NCBI RefSeq assembly: GCF_015689175.1
Contig: NZ_CP065047.1
Span: 2,108,001 to 2,172,000, forward strand
Direction: 5' to 3'
DNA: 64,000 bases
Source of the DNA: Mycobacterium kubicae
GTDB taxonomy: Bacteria > Actinomycetota > Actinomycetes > Mycobacteriales > Mycobacteriaceae
Position numbers and translations under genes: made by a program. The stretch's first letter is position 1, and every line of letters begins with the position of its first letter. Under the pieces are notes generated by a model. The model saw nothing but the letters and a program-made list of their open reading frames with translations, did no database searches and was not told where the DNA came from. Shown here in pieces: positions 52,801 to 62,737 of this stretch.

Positions 52801-53709
52801 GCCTCCGGTGCCGCCGACCCCACCGGCTCCACCGGCACTCAGTAGCCCGTAACTGGCCCCGCCGTCACCACCGGCCCCACCGGCGCCACCGGCGAACCCG
52901 GTACCGCCGTGGCCGCCCACCGCTCCCGCACCGGCTGTTCCAGTGGCACCGATGTCGCCGGCGCCGCCCATCCCGCCCGCGCCACCGGCGCCGGCGCCTC
53001 CGCCGAACAGTGCCCGGCCGGCTCCGCCCGCACCGCCGACCCCGCCGGCTCCGCCGACGCCGCCGGCCCCGGCACCTCCAGTGCCACCCGCGCCTCCGAC
53101 GCCCCCGAACCCGCTCAACAGGCCGCCGGCACCGCCCGCTCCACCGACACCACCAGCGGCCCCGGCCGCACCCGTTCCGCCAGCTCCGCCGGCTCCGCCA
53201 TTTCCGAACAGGCCGGCGTCACCGCCGCGACCGCCGGTCCGGCCCGCAGCCCCCGACCCGCCGACGCCGCCGTTGCCCCACAAGATCCCGCCGGCGCCAC
53301 CGGCTTGCCCGGTGCCTGCCGCACCGTTGGTACCGTCGCCGATCAGCGGGCGCCCCAGCAACGTGTTGGTGGGCGCGTTGATCAACCCCAATACGTTTTG
53401 CTCCACGTTCTGCAGCCACCCGCCGTTGGCGGCCTCGGCCGCCGCATACGCGCCGCCTCCTGCCGCCAACGCCTGCATGAACTGGTCCTGGAACAGGGCC
53501 GCCTGCGCGCTGAGCGTTTGGAACTCCTGACCGAAGGTGCCGAACAACCTGGTGACAGCCGCAGTCACCTCATCACTCGCCATCGGGACGATCGCCGTGG
53601 TCAGCGGCGCCGCGGCGGTGGTGGCCGCCTGCAGCACCTCCTCAATTCCGCGCAAATCGCCCGCCGCTGCGGCCAGCGCCTCAGGTGTTGCGAACACAAA
53701 AGACGACAT
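49888..53709 (-). CDS. PE_PGRS protein, 1273 aa
   Basis: The N-terminal 100 residues are a PE domain ([20 protein letters not shown], then [21 protein letters not shown]) ending in [12 protein letters not shown], which holds the YxxxE type-VII secretion motif used for ESX-5 export. A GRPLxGxGxxG linker ([13 protein letters not shown]) follows and then a glycine-rich PGRS region of GGxGGx triplets to a unique 20-residue tail ([17 protein letters not shown]). Inside, six 114-117-residue supra-repeats occur. It lies where M. tuberculosis has PE_PGRS44 (Rv2591), between ruvB and fadD9. Such proteins are surface-exposed; specific function is unknown. No partner PPE gene adjoins it. Confidence 0.96.
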   Translation of the reverse strand: MSSFVFATPEALAAAAGDLRGIEEVLQAATTAAAPLTTAIVPMASDEVTAAVTRLFGTFGQEFQTLSAQAALFQDQFMQALAAGGGAYAAAEAANGGWLQNVEQNVLGLINAPTNTLLGRPLIGDGTNGAAGTGQAGGAGGILWGNGGVGGSGAAGRTGGRGGDAGLFGNGGAGGAGGTGAAGAAGGVGGAGGAGGLLSGFGGVGGAGGTGGAGAGGVGGAGGVGGAGGAGRALFGGGAGAGGAGGMGGAGDIGATGTAGAGAVGGHGGTGFAGGAGGAGGDGGASYGLLSAGGAGGVGGTGGTGGHGGTGGTGVGYSVDGGTGGTGGNGGSAGAGGTGGSGGFLGAAGHAGGAGTGGVGGTGGTGGQGDAGVAGMSAAVPSMGGQGWQGGAGGQGGNGGAGIGGVGGGAGGHGGTGGGGGGGGNGGNNTGIASGGVGTGGMGGQGGTGGAAGAAGMGVDGGAAGANGAGGTGGHGGNGGMGATGADGKNSMFSPTAGGQGGQGGAGGTGGTGGAGINGVGGGQAGTGGTGGSGGTGGNGGTNTGTTSTGATGGGAGAQGGQGGTGGAAGAAGAVTDGGKAGSIGTGGTGGHGGTGGNGATGANGVDDSTSPTAGGQGGQGGAGGRGGTAGAGINGSGGGQAGTGGTGGNGGGGGNGGTNTGITSTGASGGGMGADGGQGGTGGAAGAAGAVTDGGKAGSVGTGGTGGHGGTGGNGATGANGVDDTTSPTAGGQGGQGGAGGRGGTAGAGINGSGGGQAGTGGAGGNGGGGGNGGTNIGITSTGASGGGMGAQGGQGGTGGSAGASGAVIDGGKAGGNGTGGNGGTGGNGGDGATGADGLNGLDPTPGNQGGQGGAGGQGGSSGAGINGVGGGNAGNGGIGGRGGNGGDGGINAGYTETAPSGGGTGVHGGQGGTGGTAGAAGSQVDGGAAGFNGTGGTGGTGGAGGTGASGLNGTSGATPTEGDQGGAGGAGGAGGTGGAGINGIGGGAGGQGGVGGFGGSGGQGGINTGSSPLPFSANGGQGGTGGIGGTGGAAGAGGTSGGEGGAGGTGGNGGNGGQSVLLGGGGGGGGAGGQGGATGGGGAAAGQGGTGGTGGTGGQVNAPAQNALAAGGSGGGGGGGGLAAGDAPGMGGGGGGGGAGGGLAFGSMLGGGGGGGGAAGGPGGTGGNGGAGGTAVALDAGNLGIGGPGGAGSSGGTGGGGGQGAAANATYPNSAGNGASGSDGSAGGAGGGPEQTAQGGQGGTAAGQGGSGGLAYEQFFSDHSGGAGQSS
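50750..52840 (-). repeat. Six tandem supra-repeats of 342-351 bp within the PE_PGRS gene
   Basis: The segment encoding the GAGINGxGGG motif recurs at about 50752, 51100, 51448, 51799, 52150 and 52492, spacings of 348, 348, 351, 351 and 342 bases, all multiples of three. The central copies (51448-52150) are nearly identical, including [19 protein letters not shown], while outer copies diverge. This indicates recent in-frame duplication and a site of likely length variation between strains. Confidence 0.85.
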
Positions 53710-53888
53710 TCCGGGTCCTCCTGACCTCAGGCGATCGACACGATTGCGCGGGGAACGCTACGCGAGCCGCACGAGGTGTGGCGCCAATTTTGCTAAATGG
53801 CATGGAAGTTCAGCGCCGTCAGCACCTATCAGGAAAGTCATTCATTGATAGCCGTTCCCGGGTGAGAGAACATCCGGGCGCCAAAACA

Positions 53889-53921
53889 CCGATTGCCAGC
53901 CCACTTTGGGCTGGCAATCGG
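53889..53921 (-). terminator. Terminator hairpin after the carboxylic acid reductase gene
   Basis: A perfect 15-bp stem (53889-53903 with 53907-53921) with a 3-base loop lies 14 bases downstream of the CAR stop. The rest of the 226-base interval to the PE_PGRS start (53710-53888) should hold the PE_PGRS promoter, but no clear motif was found. Confidence 0.75.
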
Positions 53922-53935
53922 AGTGTCGTGCGGTG

Positions 53936-56900
53936 CTACAGCAGGCCGAGCAGGCGCAAGTCGCTGACGTACTTGGCGATGATGGCGGGGGAGATGTGCG
54001 GAATGTCCTTGTCGGGGCCAACTTTGGCGTCCTGCACGGCGGCGCGGAACCGGTCGGTCGGCGCCAGCGATCCCCGCAGCGGCTTCTCCGGCTGCTGGTA
54101 GTTGTGCAGCAGCGGCAGCAATGAGGCCTGACGCTGCTTTTCCGGCAGCCCGCGCAGCGAGGTCTCGAACCGTTGCAGCCATTGCCCGTAGTCGGCGATG
54201 CGCTGGATCGAGTTGCCGTCCTCGATGAGCCAGTCGACGAACTCGTCCATCCCGATGCCGTCGTCGTAGGGGTTCATGACGTGGTAGGTCTGGAATCCCT
54301 CGCCGACGTTCTGCGCGCCCAGCGTGGAGATGGCCTCGGCGATGAACTCGACCGGCAGCCCGTCGTAGTGGGCGCGTTGCCGGTTGCCGTCGGCGTCGAG
54401 TTCGTAGAATGAGGCCGGAGCGATGCCCGTGGCGACCAGGCTGAGCATCATCCGGGTGAACATGTCCGGCACGTTGAGCTGACCGGCGTAGGTGGTGTCG
54501 GCCAGGATCATGTCGCAGCGGAACACCGCCACCGGCAGCCCGCACAGGTCGTGCGCTTCGCGCAGCAACACCTCGCCGGCCCACTTGCTGTTGCCGTAGC
54601 CGTTGGCGTAGTTGTCGTTGATCTGACGGGTCGCGCTGATCTGCCGGATGTCGGCGTCCTCGGTGAACTGGCCCGGCTGGATCTGGTCGCCCACACCGAT
54701 CGTTGACACGTAGGTGTAGGGCTTCTGCTTGCTGGTCAGCGCGATGCGGATCAACTCGGCGGTGCCCAGCGCGTTGGGGCCGAACAGTTCGCTGTAGGGC
54801 AGCACGTGGTTGACCAGGGCGGCCGGGTCGACGATCAGATCGACGGTGTCGGCCAGCCGCTGCCACACCTGGGGTTCCAGGCCCAGGTTCGCCTCGCCCT
54901 TGTCGCCGGCGATGACTTCCAGGTGGTCGGCGGCAAGCTCCTGGTAGTGCGCCAGCAGCTTCGGGTCACCGCTGTCGAAGGTCCGGTCCAGCCGGGCCCT
55001 GGCCTCCTCGTCGGACTTGGCCCGCACCAGCGCGATCACCTTGCCGTCGACCAGGTCCATGCGTTCCAGCCACTCCAGAGCCAGATAGCGGCCCAGGAAG
55101 CCGGTGGCGCCGGTCAGCAGGACCGTGCGCACCTCCGCGGTGGGCTTCGGTAGGTCGCGGGCACCCGCCAGCGTGGCTTCGTCGAGGAACTTGTCCAGCG
55201 TCAGGTCACTGGCGTGCACCTCGGTGGCGCCACGCCCGTGCACGGCCGCGAACGAAGGCCGCTTGGTGCCCTGGCGCTCGGCCTCGATGTAGGCCGCGAT
55301 CGCCTCCAGGTCATTGGCCGGGCTGACGATGACACCCACCGGCACGTCGATGTCGAAAATCTCGCGCAGCAAGTTCCCGAACGTCAGGGCCGACAGCGAG
55401 TCCCCACCCAGGTCGGTGAAGTGGGCGTCGGGAGACAAGTCGCTGGCCGCCGTTCCCAGCATCGCGGCCGCGGCCCGGCTGACCGTCTGCAGCACCGGCG
55501 CGTCGGCACCGTTGCGCCGCAACTCGGCCAGTTCGTTGGCCTGCCCCTGGGCCAGCTCGGCGTAGAGCGCTTCGAGCCGTTCGCCGTAGTGCTGCTTGAG
55601 CTTCGGCCACGCCAGCTTGCGGATACCGGTCAGCAGACCGTTCTCCAGGCTGAACGGCGTGGTCTCGATGAGGAAGTCGCGCGGCACCTCGTAGGACTGC
55701 AGGTTGGCCTGCCGAGCCACGGTCTGCAGCGAGTCGGCGATCTTGGGCTTCAGTGTCTCCAGGTCCCAGCGCGCCAGCGCCTCCTCAGTGGGCACCACGA
55801 CCGCCAGCAAGTAGGGCTGTGCGCTGTTGCCGTAGACGTAGATCTGCCGGATCAACGGGCTGTTGCCGAATTCGGCTTCCAGCTTGGCCAGGGTGACGAA
55901 TTCGCCCTGCGCCAGCTTGAGCACGTTGTTGCGGCGGTCGACGTAGACGAGGTGGTCGGGTTCGACCTCGGCGAAGACGTCCCCGGTCCGGTACCACCCG
56001 TCCTCGTCGAGGACACTGGCGGTGGTTTCCGGGCGCTTGTAGTAGCCGGGGAACATGTTCTCGGTCCGCAGCAGCAGCTCGCCGCGGGGATAGGGGCGGT
56101 CGGTGCCGAAGTAGCCCAGGTCCGGGACGTCGACCAGCTTGTAGTCAATGACCGGGGGACGCTGGATCTCACCGTCGAACAGCACCATGCCGGCTTCGGT
56201 CGAGCCGTAGCCATCCATCAGGTGCATCTCGAGCAGTGCCTCCACCCAGGCCCGTAGCTCAGGGGAGGTGGGCGCCGAGCCCGTCATCGCGAAGATGTAC
56301 CGGCCGCCCAGCTGGTACTGGCGCTGCTCGGCCAGGACCTCGGCCTCGATCGCCGTCCGGTCGGCCGCGTCACCGGCTTCGGCGAGGCGGCGCTCGACCT
56401 GGCGCTGGAACTCGCCGAACAGCGTCTCCCAGATCCGCGGCACGAAGTTGAGCTCAGTGGGCCGCACCAACTCGAGGTCCTCGAGCAGCGTGGAAAGGTC
56501 ACTCTTGGCGGCGAAGTAGGCGGTGCCGCCGTTGCCCAACGTGCCGTAGAGGATGCCGCGTCCCATGACGTGGCTCATCGGCATGAAATTGAGCGTGATC
56601 GAGGCGGCGCTTTCCCCGAACCAGTTGCGGCTGGACCGGCGCCACATCTTGCCGACGTTGCTCTGCGGGTACATCGCACCTTTGGGGGCACCGGTGCTGC
56701 CGGAGGTGTAGATCAGCAGAGCCAGCGGGTCGTCGTCGTCGGACGCGGGGGCCGGCGCGGCGGGCAACCCCTTGCCGCGCTCCACGACGTCGGACAGCGT
56801 TTCGACGGCAACCCCCGCGTCGCTCAGTTGTGCACGGGCGTCCTCCACGGCTTCCCGCTCGTCGTCAACCTGCGGGTGGTAGTCGAACACGATCAGCTTC

Positions 56901-57454
56901 GCGGGCTTGTGCTCGCCGGACAGGATCAATGCGACGGCGTCCCGGAGTTGCGCGACGCTCGAGGCGATCAGGGTGGGCTCTGTCTCGGCGACGATGGGCT
57001 GCAGCTGGGTGATCGCGGCGCTGGTCTGCAGAGGAACCGACACCGCGCCGATCTGTCCGAGCGCCATGTCGATGGTCGCGTAGTCGACGCTGTTGAATCC
57101 GAGCGCGCACACCCGGTCCCCGGCGCGCACCGACTCGTTGAGTAAGGCGCGCCCCAGCGCCCCGACGCGCTCGCTCAGCTCGCCGTAGGTGAGGGTCTCG
57201 AAGCGGGACAGCAACTCCATCGAGGTGCGCCCGGTCGCCGGGTCCTTGACGTACTCCACCACCCGCTGCGCCAAAGCCGGCCGGTCGGCGTAACTATCCA
57301 GAACCGTCTGGATGATCTGCGGCAGTCGCATGCCCGGCTGCTCCAGGGCGGCGCCGACTGCCGGGTCCGGAGCGGCGGCTGCGAATTGCGGGTCGTTGGC
57401 GATGAGTTGCTCGATGCGGCGCTCCAGGCGCTCGTCGAGAGTGGGAGTTGACAT
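53936..57454 (-). CDS. car: Carboxylic acid reductase (FadD9/CAR)
   Basis: The 1172-residue enzyme reduces carboxylic acids to aldehydes with ATP and NADPH. An adenylation domain (about 1-640) has [15 protein letters not shown] at 248-262 and the DGYGSTEAG motif; a carrier domain carries the phosphopantetheine Ser at about 686 in [11 protein letters not shown]; a C-terminal reductase domain (from about 775) has the NADPH motif [11 protein letters not shown] and the YxxxK pair in YGNSKWAGE. Length and sequence closely match M. marinum CAR and M. tuberculosis FadD9 (from memory). It needs a 4'-phosphopantetheinyl transferase encoded elsewhere. A palindrome at 57524-57540 lies 70 bases upstream. 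Confidence 0.97.
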   Translation of the reverse strand: MSTPTLDERLERRIEQLIANDPQFAAAAPDPAVGAALEQPGMRLPQIIQTVLDSYADRPALAQRVVEYVKDPATGRTSMELLSRFETLTYGELSERVGALGRALLNESVRAGDRVCALGFNSVDYATIDMALGQIGAVSVPLQTSAAITQLQPIVAETEPTLIASSVAQLRDAVALILSGEHKPAKLIVFDYHPQVDDEREAVEDARAQLSDAGVAVETLSDVVERGKGLPAAPAPASDDDDPLALLIYTSGSTGAPKGAMYPQSNVGKMWRRSSRNWFGESAASITLNFMPMSHVMGRGILYGTLGNGGTAYFAAKSDLSTLLEDLELVRPTELNFVPRIWETLFGEFQRQVERRLAEAGDAADRTAIEAEVLAEQRQYQLGGRYIFAMTGSAPTSPELRAWVEALLEMHLMDGYGSTEAGMVLFDGEIQRPPVIDYKLVDVPDLGYFGTDRPYPRGELLLRTENMFPGYYKRPETTASVLDEDGWYRTGDVFAEVEPDHLVYVDRRNNVLKLAQGEFVTLAKLEAEFGNSPLIRQIYVYGNSAQPYLLAVVVPTEEALARWDLETLKPKIADSLQTVARQANLQSYEVPRDFLIETTPFSLENGLLTGIRKLAWPKLKQHYGERLEALYAELAQGQANELAELRRNGADAPVLQTVSRAAAAMLGTAASDLSPDAHFTDLGGDSLSALTFGNLLREIFDIDVPVGVIVSPANDLEAIAAYIEAERQGTKRPSFAAVHGRGATEVHASDLTLDKFLDEATLAGARDLPKPTAEVRTVLLTGATGFLGRYLALEWLERMDLVDGKVIALVRAKSDEEARARLDRTFDSGDPKLLAHYQELAADHLEVIAGDKGEANLGLEPQVWQRLADTVDLIVDPAALVNHVLPYSELFGPNALGTAELIRIALTSKQKPYTYVSTIGVGDQIQPGQFTEDADIRQISATRQINDNYANGYGNSKWAGEVLLREAHDLCGLPVAVFRCDMILADTTYAGQLNVPDMFTRMMLSLVATGIAPASFYELDADGNRQRAHYDGLPVEFIAEAISTLGAQNVGEGFQTYHVMNPYDDGIGMDEFVDWLIEDGNSIQRIADYGQWLQRFETSLRGLPEKQRQASLLPLLHNYQQPEKPLRGSLAPTDRFRAAVQDAKVGPDKDIPHISPAIIAKYVSDLRLLGLL

Positions 57455-57523
57455 AACTGGTCCTCTAATGACTGGAAGATGCTTTAGGCGTTGCTTGCGC
57501 CTCTGCGGCGCTGATCTATAAAA

Positions 57524-57540
57524 CGTTAGCGAAACTAACG
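57524..57540. promoter_or_regulatory. Palindromic operator candidate upstream of car
   Basis: CGTTAG-N5-CTAACG is a perfect inverted repeat 70 bases upstream of the CAR start and 102 bases downstream of the gabT stop. Its A/T-rich flank (CTATAAAA) is atypical for this GC-rich genome and resembles a promoter. TetR-type regulators commonly bind such sites; no tetR gene adjoins. Confidence 0.5.
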
Positions 57541-57642
57541 GCTATTCCTCAACGGTCACGCCGATCGCGGCGGTGTGAGGTTACCCACGCCCAGTTGCAG
57601 AAACCGGCGCGGTGCGTTCTGTCAGGTAACTGCCAGGTGTGG

Positions 57643-58983
57643 CTAGAGATCACCGAGCAGGCCGGTCAGGATCTCCATGCCTTCGGTGAGCAGTTCGTCG
57701 CTGATGGTCAGGGGCGGCAGCAGGCGAATGACGTTGCCGAACATGCCGCAGGTCAAGATCACGACGCCGGCAGCGTGCGCGGCGGTGGCCAGCTGGTTGG
57801 TGAGCTCGGGATCCGGCTCGGCGGTGCCCGATTTCACCAACTCGATCGCGATCATGGCGCCGCGGCCGCGCACGTCACCGATGCGGTCGTCGCTGGACTG
57901 CAGCCGGCGCAGCGGTTCGGTGATCAACCCCTCCAGGTGTTGGGCTCGCTCGACCAGGCCCTCTTCTTCGATGGTCTCGATGGTGGCCAACGCGGCGGCA
58001 CAGGCGACCGGGTTGCCGCCGAATGTCCCGCCCAGGCCGCCGGAATGGGGGGCGTCCATGATCTTGGCTCGGCCGGTGACCCCGGAGAGGGGGAAGCCGT
58101 CGGCGATGCCCTTGGCGGTGACGATGAGGTCGGGTTCGATGCCGTCGTGCTCGCAGGCGAACATCGCTCCAGTGCGGGCGAAGCCGGACTGCACCTCATC
58201 GGCGATGAAGACCACGTCGTTCTGGTGGCACCAGTCCAGCAGCGCGGGCAGGAAACCCTCGGCCGGCACGATGAACCCGCCTTCGCCCTGGATGGGCTCG
58301 ATGATCACCGCGGCGAGATTGTCGGCGCCGACGTGCTTGTCCATCACGGTGATGGCCCGCGCGGCGGCCTTCTCGCCGTCGGTGGCCAGTTCCTTGTCGA
58401 TCAATCCGTCCCGGTAGGGATAGGACAGTGGCGCGCGGTAGATTTCGGGGGCGAACGGGCCGAAGCCGCTCTTGTAGGGCATCGACTTGGCGGTCAGGGC
58501 CATCGCGAGGTTGGTGCGCCCGTGGTAGGCGTGGTCGAACCCGACGACGGCGGACCGGCCGGTGAAGGATCGGGCGATTTTGATGGCGTTCTCGACGGCT
58601 TCGGCGCCGGAGTTGAACAGCACCGAACGTTTCTCGCCGGAGCCGGGCGTGATCCGGTTGAGCGTTTCGGCGACGGCGACGTAACCCTCGTAGGGGTTGA
58701 CCATGAAGCAGGTGTGGGTGAACTCTTCGACCTGCGCGCGCACCGCGTCGACCACCCGGGGCGCCGCATTGCCGATGGTGGTCACGGCGATGCCGGACCC
58801 GAGGTCGATCAGCCGGTTGCCGTCGACGTCCTCGAGGATGGCGCCGCCCGCCCGGGCGATGTAGACCGGCATGCTGATGCCCACGCTGTGCGACACCGCC
58901 GCGTTGCGGCGCTTGGTCAGCTCGAGTGATGCGGGACCGGGAATTTCGGTGACCAGATGGCGACTCTGCTCCAGGCTGGCCAC
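57643..58983 (-). CDS. gabT: 4-aminobutyrate aminotransferase
   Basis: The 446-residue class III aminotransferase moves the amino group of GABA to 2-oxoglutarate. It shows the PLP-site segments FNSGAEAVENAIKIAR, DHAYHGRTNLAMALT, FIADEVQSGFARTG (Asp that holds the pyridine N) and the Schiff-base Lys in VTAKGIADGFPLSG. The gene order gabT-car matches M. tuberculosis Rv2589-Rv2590. ATG 58983 follows GAGGAGG. Its succinate semialdehyde product is a possible link to aldehyde metabolism with CAR, which is an inference. Confidence 0.96.
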   Translation of the reverse strand: MASLEQSRHLVTEIPGPASLELTKRRNAAVSHSVGISMPVYIARAGGAILEDVDGNRLIDLGSGIAVTTIGNAAPRVVDAVRAQVEEFTHTCFMVNPYEGYVAVAETLNRITPGSGEKRSVLFNSGAEAVENAIKIARSFTGRSAVVGFDHAYHGRTNLAMALTAKSMPYKSGFGPFAPEIYRAPLSYPYRDGLIDKELATDGEKAAARAITVMDKHVGADNLAAVIIEPIQGEGGFIVPAEGFLPALLDWCHQNDVVFIADEVQSGFARTGAMFACEHDGIEPDLIVTAKGIADGFPLSGVTGRAKIMDAPHSGGLGGTFGGNPVACAAALATIETIEEEGLVERAQHLEGLITEPLRRLQSSDDRIGDVRGRGAMIAIELVKSGTAEPDPELTNQLATAAHAAGVVILTCGMFGNVIRLLPPLTISDELLTEGMEILTGLLGDL

Positions 58984-59060
58984 GGATCCTCCTCTTCCGC
59001 GGCGCGCCAGTCGCGTCGCGGATAAAGCCTAGCTGCTGGCCGGCGTCGGTTGCCGTGCCG

Positions 59061-59120
59061 AGCGTGCAGCTGGCTTCACGGTCGCGGCCCAGCGTGCGGC
59101 TGGCTTCACGGTCGGGCCGC
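59061..59120. repeat. Two tandem 30-bp repeats upstream of yajC
   Basis: Units at 59061-59090 and 59091-59120 match at 26 of 30 positions. They lie in the 232-base divergent region between gabT and yajC and could affect either promoter or be a small variable-number repeat. Confidence 0.6.
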
Positions 59121-59215
59121 TACCGCCAAGGCGGGTCGCGCGGGGCCGTCGGTTTACGACCTGCGGGAATGGCAGACTGGCCGGTGACTACCGATACGAC
59201 AGACAGGCGTTTTTG

Positions 59216-59566
59216 ATGGAGAGTTTCGTTCTGTTCTTGCCGTTCCTGCTCATCATGGGCGGGTTCATGTACTTCGCGTCGCGGCGCCAGCGGCGTGCCA
59301 TGCAGGCCACCATCGACCTGCACGAGTCGCTGCAGCCCGGCGACCGGGTGCACACCACCTCCGGCATGGAAGCCACCATCGTTTCGCTGACCGACGACAC
59401 CGTCGACCTGGAAATCGCTGAAGGCGTGGTGACCAGGTGGATGAAGTTGGCGATACGCGACCGGATCCTGCCGGACGACGAATTCGATGAAGATGACATC
59501 GACGTCGAACCGGCCGAGGAGGCCGGCGCCGATCCCGTCATCAAAGATTCGGGCAAAGAGTCCTGA
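59216..59566 (+). CDS. yajC: Preprotein translocase accessory subunit YajC
   Basis: The 116-residue protein has one N-terminal span (MESFVLFLPFLLIMGGFMYF) followed by SRRQRRAMQATIDLH and the conserved LQPGDRVHTTSGMEATIVSL, then an acidic C-terminus (DDEFDEDDIDVEPAEE). It associates with SecDF at the Sec channel. ATG 59216 is preferred; a TTG directly precedes it. It lies 69 bases before secD and is the first gene of the operon. Confidence 0.95.
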   Translation: MESFVLFLPFLLIMGGFMYFASRRQRRAMQATIDLHESLQPGDRVHTTSGMEATIVSLTDDTVDLEIAEGVVTRWMKLAIRDRILPDDEFDEDDIDVEPAEEAGADPVIKDSGKES

Positions 59567-59635
59567 CCGAAGTCGCCGACACGACACGTAGGCTCTGTCG
59601 GGGGCAAAACCGATTCGCAAGGAGATATAAGGAAC

Positions 59636-61399
59636 GTGGCATCGTCTTCGGCGCCAGTGCATCCTGCCCGCTACCTGTCGGTGTTCCTGCTCATGCTGGT
59701 CGGCGTCTATCTGCTGGTGTTCCTCACCGGCGACAAGAAGGCCAGTCCCAAGCTGGGCATTGACCTGCAGGGCGGCACCCGGGTCACTTTGACGGCGCGT
59801 ACCCCGGACGGCTCGCGCCCCAGCCGGGAAGCGCTGGCCCAGGCGCAGCAGATCATCGGCGCCCGCGTCAACGGCCTGGGGGTCTCCGGTTCCGAAGTCG
59901 TGGTCGACGGCGACAACCTGGTCATCACGGTGCCCGGCACCGACGGCAACGAAGCCCGCAACCTCGGTCAGACCGCCCGGTTGTACATCCGGCCGGTTCT
60001 CAACTCGGTCCCGGCCCAAGGCGCGGCGCCGCCAGAACCCAAACCCGCCCCTGCGCCGGCGCCGGGAGCCCAACCGGCTCCGCCCCCTGGTCAGCCCGGT
60101 GCGCCCGGGGGGCCGCCGCCAGGACCGGCACCACAGCCGCGGCCCTATCCGCAAGAGCCCACCCCCGCCCCGAGCCCCGCGCCCGCGCCGAGCCCGGCTC
60201 CCGCCCCGGCGCCGACGAACGCGCCTGCGGGAGACACACCACCGCCGGCCGACGCGCCCGCGCCGCCGGACCCGCGCAAGGACCTCGCTGAGCGCATCGC
60301 CCAGGAGAAGAAGTGGCGGCAAAGCACCAGCCAGTACATCCAGATGGTGGCCCTGCAGTTCGAGGCCACCCGCTGCGACAAAGAGGACATCCTGGCCGGC
60401 AATGACGACCCGAAATTGCCGCTGGTCACCTGCTCGACCGATCACAAGACCGCCTACCTGCTGGCGCCGTCCATCATCAGCGGTGACCAGATCGAGAACG
60501 CGCAGTCGGGCATGGATCAGCGCGGCATCGGCTACGTCGTCGACCTGCAGTTCAAAGGCCCGGCGGCCAACGTCTGGGCCGACTACACCGCCGCGCACGT
60601 CGGCACTCAGACCGCCTTCACCCTGGATTCCCAGGTGGTCAGCGCCCCGGTGATCAATGAAGCGATTCCCGGTGGCCGCACTCAAATCAGTGGTGGGGAG
60701 CCGCCGTTCAACGCGGCCACCGCCCGCCAGCTGGCCAACGTGCTGAAGTACGGATCGCTGCCGCTGTCATTCGAATCCTCAGAAGCCCAAACAGTCTCGG
60801 CGACACTGGGTTTGACGTCGCTGCGGGCCGGGTTGATCGCCGGCGCGATCGGTCTGGCACTGGTGCTGGCGTACTCGCTGCTCTATTACCGGGTACTGGG
60901 ATTGCTGACGGCGCTGTCACTGACAGCTTCGGGCGCAATGGTTTTCGCGATCCTGGTGCTGCTGGGAAGATATATCAACTACACGCTGGACCTGGCCGGC
61001 ATCGCCGGTCTGATCATCGGTATCGGGACCACGGCCGACTCGTTCGTGGTGTTCTTCGAACGCATCAAAGACGAGATCCGGGAAGGCCGTTCCTTCCGGT
61101 CGGCCGTTCCCCGCGGCTGGGCGCGTGCCCGCAAGACCATCGTGTCGGGCAACGCGGTGACGTTCCTGGCCGCTGCGGTGCTGTACTTCCTGGCGATCGG
61201 CCAGGTCAAGGGGTTCGCCTTCACCCTGGGGCTCACCACCATCCTGGACCTGGTCGTGGTGTTCCTGGTGACGTGGCCGCTGGTGTATCTGGCCTCCAAG
61301 TCCCCGCGGATGGCAAAGCCGACCTACAACGGCCTGGGCGCCGTGCAACAGATCGCACGTGAACGCCGCGCGGTGGCTTCCAAGACGGGACGGGGATAG
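59636..61399 (+). CDS. secD: Protein translocase subunit SecD
   Basis: The 587-residue RND-type protein uses the proton gradient to complete export through SecYEG. It has an N-terminal span, the family motif [13 protein letters not shown], and a C-terminal six-span part with [20 protein letters not shown] and [21 protein letters not shown] proline/alanine-rich insert of about 90 residues lies in the periplasmic part (about 126-215; many PAPAPAP units), also seen in the M. tuberculosis protein. GTG 59636 follows AAGGAGATATAAGG. It is 4 bases from secF. Confidence 0.98.
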   Translation: MASSSAPVHPARYLSVFLLMLVGVYLLVFLTGDKKASPKLGIDLQGGTRVTLTARTPDGSRPSREALAQAQQIIGARVNGLGVSGSEVVVDGDNLVITVPGTDGNEARNLGQTARLYIRPVLNSVPAQGAAPPEPKPAPAPAPGAQPAPPPGQPGAPGGPPPGPAPQPRPYPQEPTPAPSPAPAPSPAPAPAPTNAPAGDTPPPADAPAPPDPRKDLAERIAQEKKWRQSTSQYIQMVALQFEATRCDKEDILAGNDDPKLPLVTCSTDHKTAYLLAPSIISGDQIENAQSGMDQRGIGYVVDLQFKGPAANVWADYTAAHVGTQTAFTLDSQVVSAPVINEAIPGGRTQISGGEPPFNAATARQLANVLKYGSLPLSFESSEAQTVSATLGLTSLRAGLIAGAIGLALVLAYSLLYYRVLGLLTALSLTASGAMVFAILVLLGRYINYTLDLAGIAGLIIGIGTTADSFVVFFERIKDEIREGRSFRSAVPRGWARARKTIVSGNAVTFLAAAVLYFLAIGQVKGFAFTLGLTTILDLVVVFLVTWPLVYLASKSPRMAKPTYNGLGAVQQIARERRAVASKTGRG

Positions 61400-61403
61400 C
61401 GCG

Positions 61404-62732
61404 ATGGCGGCAAAAGCCAAGACTGACAAGAGCGATGCTGACACCAAGGCGGTCGAGATCACGGAGGCCACCAAGGAAGCGGCGCCGCTGACCCCCGCGA
61501 AGAGTAAGGCGCCCCAGCACAGCTTCCTGTCTCGCCTCTACACCGGCACCGGCGCGTTCGAGGTGGTGGGACGGCGCAAGCTCTGGTACGGCGTGAGCGG
61601 CGCGATCATGGCCATCGCGGTGCTCAGCATCATCCTGCGCGGGTTCACCTTCGGTATCGACTTCAAGGGCGGCACGACGGTGTCGTTCCCCGCCTCGGGC
61701 GATAAGGGCACGGTCCAGGTCGCCCAGGTCGAAGACGTCTTCAAGAAGACCCTCGGCCACGATCCGGAGTCGGTGGTCACCGTCGGCAAGGGATCGTCGG
61801 CGACAGTGCAGATCCGGACCGAAACGCTGTCCAACGACCAGACCGAGAAGCTGCGCAACGCCCTGTTCGACGAGTTCCAGCCGCGAGGGCCCGACGGCAA
61901 GGCCAGTAAGAAGGCGATCAGCGACGCGGCGGTGTCCGAGACCTGGGGCGGTCAGATCACCAAGAAGGCCGTGATCGCGCTGGTGGTCTTCCTGGTGCTG
62001 GTCGCGCTCTACATCACCGTGCGCTACGAGCGCTACATGACCCTGTCGGCGCTGGCGGCCATGGTGTTCGACCTGACCGTGACCGCCGGCGTGTATTCGC
62101 TGGTGGGCTTCGAAGTCACGCCGGCCACCGTCATCGGCCTGCTGACCATCCTCGGGTTCTCGCTCTATGACACCGTCATCGTGTTCGACAAGGTCGAGGA
62201 GAACACGCACGGCTTCCAGCACACCACCCGGCGCACCTTCGCCGAACACGCCAACCTGGCGGTCAACCAGACATTCATGCGCTCGATCAACACCAGCCTC
62301 ATCTCCGTGCTGCCGGTGCTGGCGCTGATGGTCGTCGCCGTGTGGCTGCTGGGTGTCGGAACGCTGAAGGACTTGGCGCTGGTCCAGCTGATCGGCATCA
62401 TCGTCGGCACCTATTCCTCCATCTTCTTCGCCACGCCGCTGCTGGTCACCCTGCGGGAACGCACCGAACTGGTGCGCAACCACACCCGCCGGGTCGAACG
62501 TCGGCGCCGTACCGCCTCGGCCACCGGCGCCGACCCGAGCGAGTCATCCGAAGCCCCGGAAGCCACCGAAGCCATCGAAGCCACTGACACCGCTGCAGCC
62601 AACGCGGCCACTGCGCCCGAACCCGCGACGACCAAGGCGGCGACGTCGAGCAAGCCGGCGCCTGGTGCCCGTCCGGTCCGTCCCACCGGCACCCGGCGAC
62701 CGACCGGCAAGCGAAACGCCGGTCGGCGGTAG
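61404..62732 (+). CDS. secF: Protein translocase subunit SecF
   Basis: The 442-residue partner of SecD has six membrane spans, the motif FGIDFKGGTTVSF near residue 85, and the conserved LGFSLYDTVIVFDKVEENTHG, INTSLISVLPVLALMVVAV stretch of RND translocases. The N-terminal 45 residues are charged (KAKTDKSDADTKAVEITEA) and the C-terminal 80 are Ala/Pro/Thr-rich, both cytoplasmic. ATG 61404 is chosen because the earlier ATG in frame lies inside secD. It is followed 5 bases later by the lipoprotein gene. Confidence 0.98.
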   Translation: MAAKAKTDKSDADTKAVEITEATKEAAPLTPAKSKAPQHSFLSRLYTGTGAFEVVGRRKLWYGVSGAIMAIAVLSIILRGFTFGIDFKGGTTVSFPASGDKGTVQVAQVEDVFKKTLGHDPESVVTVGKGSSATVQIRTETLSNDQTEKLRNALFDEFQPRGPDGKASKKAISDAAVSETWGGQITKKAVIALVVFLVLVALYITVRYERYMTLSALAAMVFDLTVTAGVYSLVGFEVTPATVIGLLTILGFSLYDTVIVFDKVEENTHGFQHTTRRTFAEHANLAVNQTFMRSINTSLISVLPVLALMVVAVWLLGVGTLKDLALVQLIGIIVGTYSSIFFATPLLVTLRERTELVRNHTRRVERRRRTASATGADPSESSEAPEATEAIEATDTAAANAATAPEPATTKAATSSKPAPGARPVRPTGTRRPTGKRNAGRR

Positions 62733-62737
62733 CGGCG

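Noticed and set aside
50075..52838. Long open frames on both strands over the PE_PGRS gene (for example 50850-52838 minus, 51583-52581 plus and Pro-rich 50075-50734 plus)
   Set aside because: They arise from the GC-rich triplet repeats, which lack stops in other frames; their products are low-complexity and lack starts with ribosome sites.
49900..53200. Repeat array resembling CRISPR at first glance
   Set aside because: There are no equal spacers, the repeats are coding triplets in frame with a PE domain, and no cas gene is present.
59120..60685. 521-codon minus-strand frame antisense to yajC and secD
   Set aside because: Antisense shadow; Arg/Gly-rich composition reflects the Pro-rich secD insert.
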